Positions 5,009 to 7,793 of a stretch of DNA of 7,793 nucleotides are shown here, piece by piece. Source of the stretch: Pseudomonadota bacterium. Its GTDB lineage: Bacteria > Pseudomonadota > Gammaproteobacteria > UBA6186 > Azoamicaceae. How positions within the stretch are numbered: position 1 is the first letter of the stretch; the number at the start of each line of letters is the position of its first letter. The notes under the pieces were generated by a model. It ran no database searches and was not told the DNA's origin. It worked only from the letters and a program-made list of their open reading frames with translations. The stretch spans positions 1 to 7,793 of the forward strand of contig JAJZUR010000072.1 of assembly GCA_021848375.1 (NCBI GenBank), read 5' to 3'. The position numbers were made by a program, and so were the translations under genes.

Positions 5009-7660
5009 ATGACGCAACGCCCAAATCCTAAAGATCTTTTAAAATATGTTCAAAAAGAAGAAGAACGTTTACTACAAGGCAAATTAAAAATATTTTTAGG
5101 CGCAGCGCCTGGAGTTGGGAAAACTTATAGCATGCTTCAGGATGCGCTCGAAAAATTAAAAGAAGGCCTTGTTGTAGTTTCCGGCATTGTTGAAACTCAT
5201 GGGCGTAAAGAAACAGAAGCCTTATTAGATAATTTTGAAATTATCAAACGACATACTATTACTTATCACGGCAAAGCTTTAGAAGAATTTGATTTAGATG
5301 CGGCTTTATTGCGCCATCCAGGTTTAATATTGATGGACGAGATGGCGCATACGAATGTTCCAGGATCACGACACAAAAAACGTTGGCAAGATATTATTGA
5401 GCTTTTAGATAAAGGTATTGATGTTTATACAACTGTCAATGTTCAACATATTGAAAGCTTGAATAATATTGTTACGCAAATTTCAGGTATTGTAGTTCGC
5501 GAAACTGTCCCTGACACTGTCTTTGAACGAGCACACTCTATTGAGTTAATTGATTTGCCGCCTGAAGATTTAATTAAGCGTTTAGAAGAAGGAAAAGTAT
5601 ACGTCCCTTCTGAAGTTGAAACTGCTATAGCACATTTTTTTCGTAAGAGTAACCTGACAGCGCTGCGCGAACTTGCACTTCGAATCACAGCAGAACAAGT
5701 GAATACAGAAGTATTATTACACCGCCAGGGTGAGCACATCGAAAAGATTTTACCGACCAGCGAACGTTTGTTAGTGTGTATAGGTCCAGAACAAGATCCT
5801 TCTAAACTTATCCGTGCAACATTTCGTATGGCCAAAAGCTTGCATGCCGAGTGGGTGGCTGTTTATGTAGAAACACCTTCGGCACGTTATTCAGCAGAAG
5901 AAAATCATAAAGTAATTTATAGCTTACGTTTAGTTGAACAAATGGGTGGCGAAACAGTCATTATATCTGGAACGGATGTGGTCTCTGCTATTATGCAGCT
6001 TGCTCAGGAAAGAAATATTACTCGCATTATTCTTGGAAAAAGAGAGAAAATCAGTTGGAGAGATTGGTTTAAGCCGAGTACTACTCATAAATTGGTCAAA
6101 AGCATTAAAGATGTTGATTTATATATATTACGAAATGAAGCCCAAAACAATGAATTAAATAAAGCTTCTTCTCGTCAACCCGGATCCTCCAAAACCGCCT
6201 ATCTTATCAGCATTTTAACCGTGGCCCTTTGTTCAGGAATAAATATATATTTTGATAAGTATTTTGCCTTGGGCACCCTAATGACTATTTATCTGCTAGG
6301 GTTAATATTCATTTCCACTCGGGGTTATTTTTGGCCTTCTTTTTTTGCATCCCTATTGAGCGTATTAGCTTTTGATTTTCTGTTTGTACCGCCGGTTTAT
6401 GGTTTTTTAGCTAAAGATCCTCAATATTATATTATGTTATTTGCGATGCTATTGATTTCTCAAGTATTTGCAGGCCTTACTTTTTTAAGTAGAAAACAGA
6501 CCAAATATTTCCAAACTCGAGAACAACGAACAGCCACTATGTACCTTTTAAGTAAAAAACTTGCTCATACCAGAGGAGTGAATAATCTTCTTGATATTGC
6601 GGTACATCATATTTCAACGGTCTTTAATAGTGATGTGATTGCTTTACTTCCCGATAGGACACGTCAAGTTGTTCCGGTCGTCAGTAGTACGGGGGAAATT
6701 ATACTTAGCGCGAAAGAACAAAGTGTTGCACAATGGGTGTTTGAATTAGGGCAAAATGCCGGTTTGGGAACGCAAACCTTACCGGATGCAGAAGCCATCT
6801 ATGTTCCATTATTAGAAAAAAAAGGCCCAATTGGAGTATTACGTGTATTACCGAAGCAAAAAAATCAGTGGTTAACTCCAGAACTGCTACATCTATTAGA
6901 AAGTTTTTCTACCCAGATCGCTCTATCACTAGAGGTGGATAGATTACAAGATCAGGCTATGAAATCAGAACTGTCTAACGAAACTGATCGGGTTCGAAAT
7001 ATATTAATGAAGTATATCTCCGACAATATGCATCAACCTTTACTAGATATTATGCATGCTGCTGTAGCATTGATAGATTCTGGAGATAAATTAACTTCTG
7101 GTTTAATCCAAGAATTAGGCAATAAGATTTATTATAATTCAGAAGAGTTAAATCATCTTATTGATAATCTCTCGCAGATTGCACAATTGGAATCCTCCGA
7201 AATCTCCATCAATAAAGAACCTATATTCTTAGATGAAGTGGTAGGCGCCGCCGTTAAAAGCCTGAGTCGTAAATTGGGTAATCGTACCGTAACAATCAGC
7301 GATTTTGCTGCTATCCCCAAAATTCCTATTAATAAAGTCTTTGTTGAACATGTTTTTTATAATATTTTGGAAAATGCGGTTAAATATACTCCTAAAAACT
7401 CGCCAATTGAAATTTCAGCGATTTTAGAGGCAAAACGGGTAGTCATTAATATTGAAGATGAAGGACCTGGATTGGCTCTTAATGAAATCAATAGAATTTT
7501 TGAAAAATTTTATCGGGGTCAATCCATTACGCATGTTCATGGAATGGGCTTAGGTCTTGCCATTTGTCAAAAAATTATTAGCTTGCATGGCGGCGAGATT
7601 TGGGCTGAAAATAGACTGAAAGGCGGGGCAATATTTCGTTTTACTTTGCCATTGAGCTAG
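5009..7660 (+). CDS. kdpD: KdpD-type sensor kinase with a degenerate H-box
   Basis: KdpD senses K+/turgor state and controls kdp. The 883 residues (E. coli 894) keep the usual order. The N-terminal KdpD domain has Walker A GAAPGVGKT (31-39), VETHGRKET (61-69), LMDEMAHTNVPGSRH (108-122) and TTVNVQHIESLN (141-152). A UspA-like domain (about 252-376) follows, then four membrane helices (about 397-495, DUF4118 type), a GAF-like domain (about 508-643), a HisKA-like helix pair (about 660-730) and an HATPase domain. The HATPase boxes look intact: NILENAVKY (785-793), DEGPG (817-821), FEKFYRG (831-837) and GMGLGL (845-850). The H-box is not: where E. coli reads SHDLRTPL, residues 671-678 read SDNMHQPL, so the phospho-acceptor His is Asp672. 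Autophosphorylation at the normal site seems impossible. AGGGA (4997-5001) precedes ATG 5009. No kdpE follows. Confidence 0.95.
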   Translation: MTQRPNPKDLLKYVQKEEERLLQGKLKIFLGAAPGVGKTYSMLQDALEKLKEGLVVVSGIVETHGRKETEALLDNFEIIKRHTITYHGKALEEFDLDAALLRHPGLILMDEMAHTNVPGSRHKKRWQDIIELLDKGIDVYTTVNVQHIESLNNIVTQISGIVVRETVPDTVFERAHSIELIDLPPEDLIKRLEEGKVYVPSEVETAIAHFFRKSNLTALRELALRITAEQVNTEVLLHRQGEHIEKILPTSERLLVCIGPEQDPSKLIRATFRMAKSLHAEWVAVYVETPSARYSAEENHKVIYSLRLVEQMGGETVIISGTDVVSAIMQLAQERNITRIILGKREKISWRDWFKPSTTHKLVKSIKDVDLYILRNEAQNNELNKASSRQPGSSKTAYLISILTVALCSGINIYFDKYFALGTLMTIYLLGLIFISTRGYFWPSFFASLLSVLAFDFLFVPPVYGFLAKDPQYYIMLFAMLLISQVFAGLTFLSRKQTKYFQTREQRTATMYLLSKKLAHTRGVNNLLDIAVHHISTVFNSDVIALLPDRTRQVVPVVSSTGEIILSAKEQSVAQWVFELGQNAGLGTQTLPDAEAIYVPLLEKKGPIGVLRVLPKQKNQWLTPELLHLLESFSTQIALSLEVDRLQDQAMKSELSNETDRVRNILMKYISDNMHQPLLDIMHAAVALIDSGDKLTSGLIQELGNKIYYNSEELNHLIDNLSQIAQLESSEISINKEPIFLDEVVGAAVKSLSRKLGNRTVTISDFAAIPKIPINKVFVEHVFYNILENAVKYTPKNSPIEISAILEAKRVVINIEDEGPGLALNEINRIFEKFYRGQSITHVHGMGLGLAICQKIISLHGGEIWAENRLKGGAIFRFTLPLS

Positions 7661-7689
7661 TTGAAGTTGAAAAAGAATAATGTTATGAT
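7661..7689 (+). promoter_or_regulatory. Candidate promoter of the downstream peptidase E-like gene
   Basis: TTGAAG (7661-7666) and TATGAT (7684-7689) each match the sigma70 consensus in all but one or two positions and are exactly 17 bases apart. They start immediately after the kdpD stop codon, 32 bases before the next ATG. This suggests that the following gene is transcribed separately from the kdp operon. No terminator hairpin lies between kdpD and this site, so read-through is also possible. Confidence 0.5.
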
Positions 7690-7720
7690 TTTGTTGTTTT
7701 AATTAATTGGGAATTATATC

Positions 7721-7793
7721 ATGAAGCAAATTGTGGCAATCGGTGGCGGTGGTTTTACCAGTCCAGATAAAAATTTAAAAATAGAAAACTACT
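7721..7793 (+). CDS. Start of a peptidase E (S51)-like protein, cut by the window end
   Basis: ATG 7721 with a GGGA (7709-7712) eight bases upstream opens a frame that continues to the last base; only 24 codons are present. The N-terminus MKQIVAIGGGGF closely resembles, from memory, the start of peptidase E / class I glutamine amidotransferase-like proteins (family S51), which cleave Asp-X dipeptides in the cytoplasm in the characterised members. The glycine-rich strand-loop is the first part of that fold. The catalytic Ser lies beyond the window, so activity cannot be judged. It is not a response regulator: kdpE would be expected here in a classical kdpFABCDE operon. It probably has its own promoter. 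Confidence 0.6.
   Translation, partial: MKQIVAIGGGGFTSPDKNLKIENY

Noticed and set aside
5443..5835. 130-codon minus-strand frame over kdpD
   Set aside because: Antisense to the conserved N-terminal and UspA-like parts of KdpD; no motif or ribosome site of its own.
7031..7033. His675 as a replacement phospho-acceptor
   Set aside because: It sits three residues after the acceptor position, at the Arg of HDLRTP, with no acidic neighbour next to it. Possible in principle but not supported by the motif.

Overview
The window carries one nearly complete potassium-uptake operon on the plus strand: a tiny membrane-peptide ORF, kdpF, kdpA, kdpB, kdpC and kdpD. A 327-base non-coding leader precedes it. 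The first 73 bases of an unrelated peptidase E-like gene follow it. The DNA is AT-rich, and the proteins look proteobacterial and align easily, from memory, with E. coli Kdp proteins. A low-GC gammaproteobacterium (for example Legionella- or Coxiella-like) is a reasonable guess, but the sequence alone does not prove it.

Layout. Bases 1-160 hold several inverted repeats that could fold as RNA with a pseudoknot, and also a weak minus-strand reading frame open to the left edge. Bases 160-327 are very AT-rich, with further dyads and one plausible sigma70-type promoter (243-270). A 32-codon ORF (328-426) overlaps kdpF (423-512) by ATGA. kdpA (525-2324), kdpB (2321-4384) and kdpC (4381-4995) follow, again joined by ATGA overlaps. 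kdpD (5009-7660) starts 13 bases after kdpC. A 60-base gap with its own promoter-like site leads to the last, truncated gene (7721 onward).

How the genes work together. KdpA is the K+-selective channel-like subunit, KdpB the P-type ATPase that drives it, KdpC an accessory subunit and KdpF a stabilising peptide. All diagnostic motifs of the pump are present, so it looks functional. KdpD should be the sensor kinase that, with the response regulator KdpE, turns on kdp at low K+.

The main surprise is in KdpD. The ATP-binding lobe and the N-terminal Walker domain are intact, but the H-box is not. The phospho-acceptor histidine position is Asp (D672), and most of the surrounding SHDLRTPL motif is changed. 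No kdpE follows kdpD. The classical phosphotransfer branch therefore appears lost or rewired, while the N-terminal nucleotide-binding domain, linked in E. coli to serine phosphorylation of KdpB, is kept along with the KdpB target motif TGES. This is the best candidate for an unusual system in the window.
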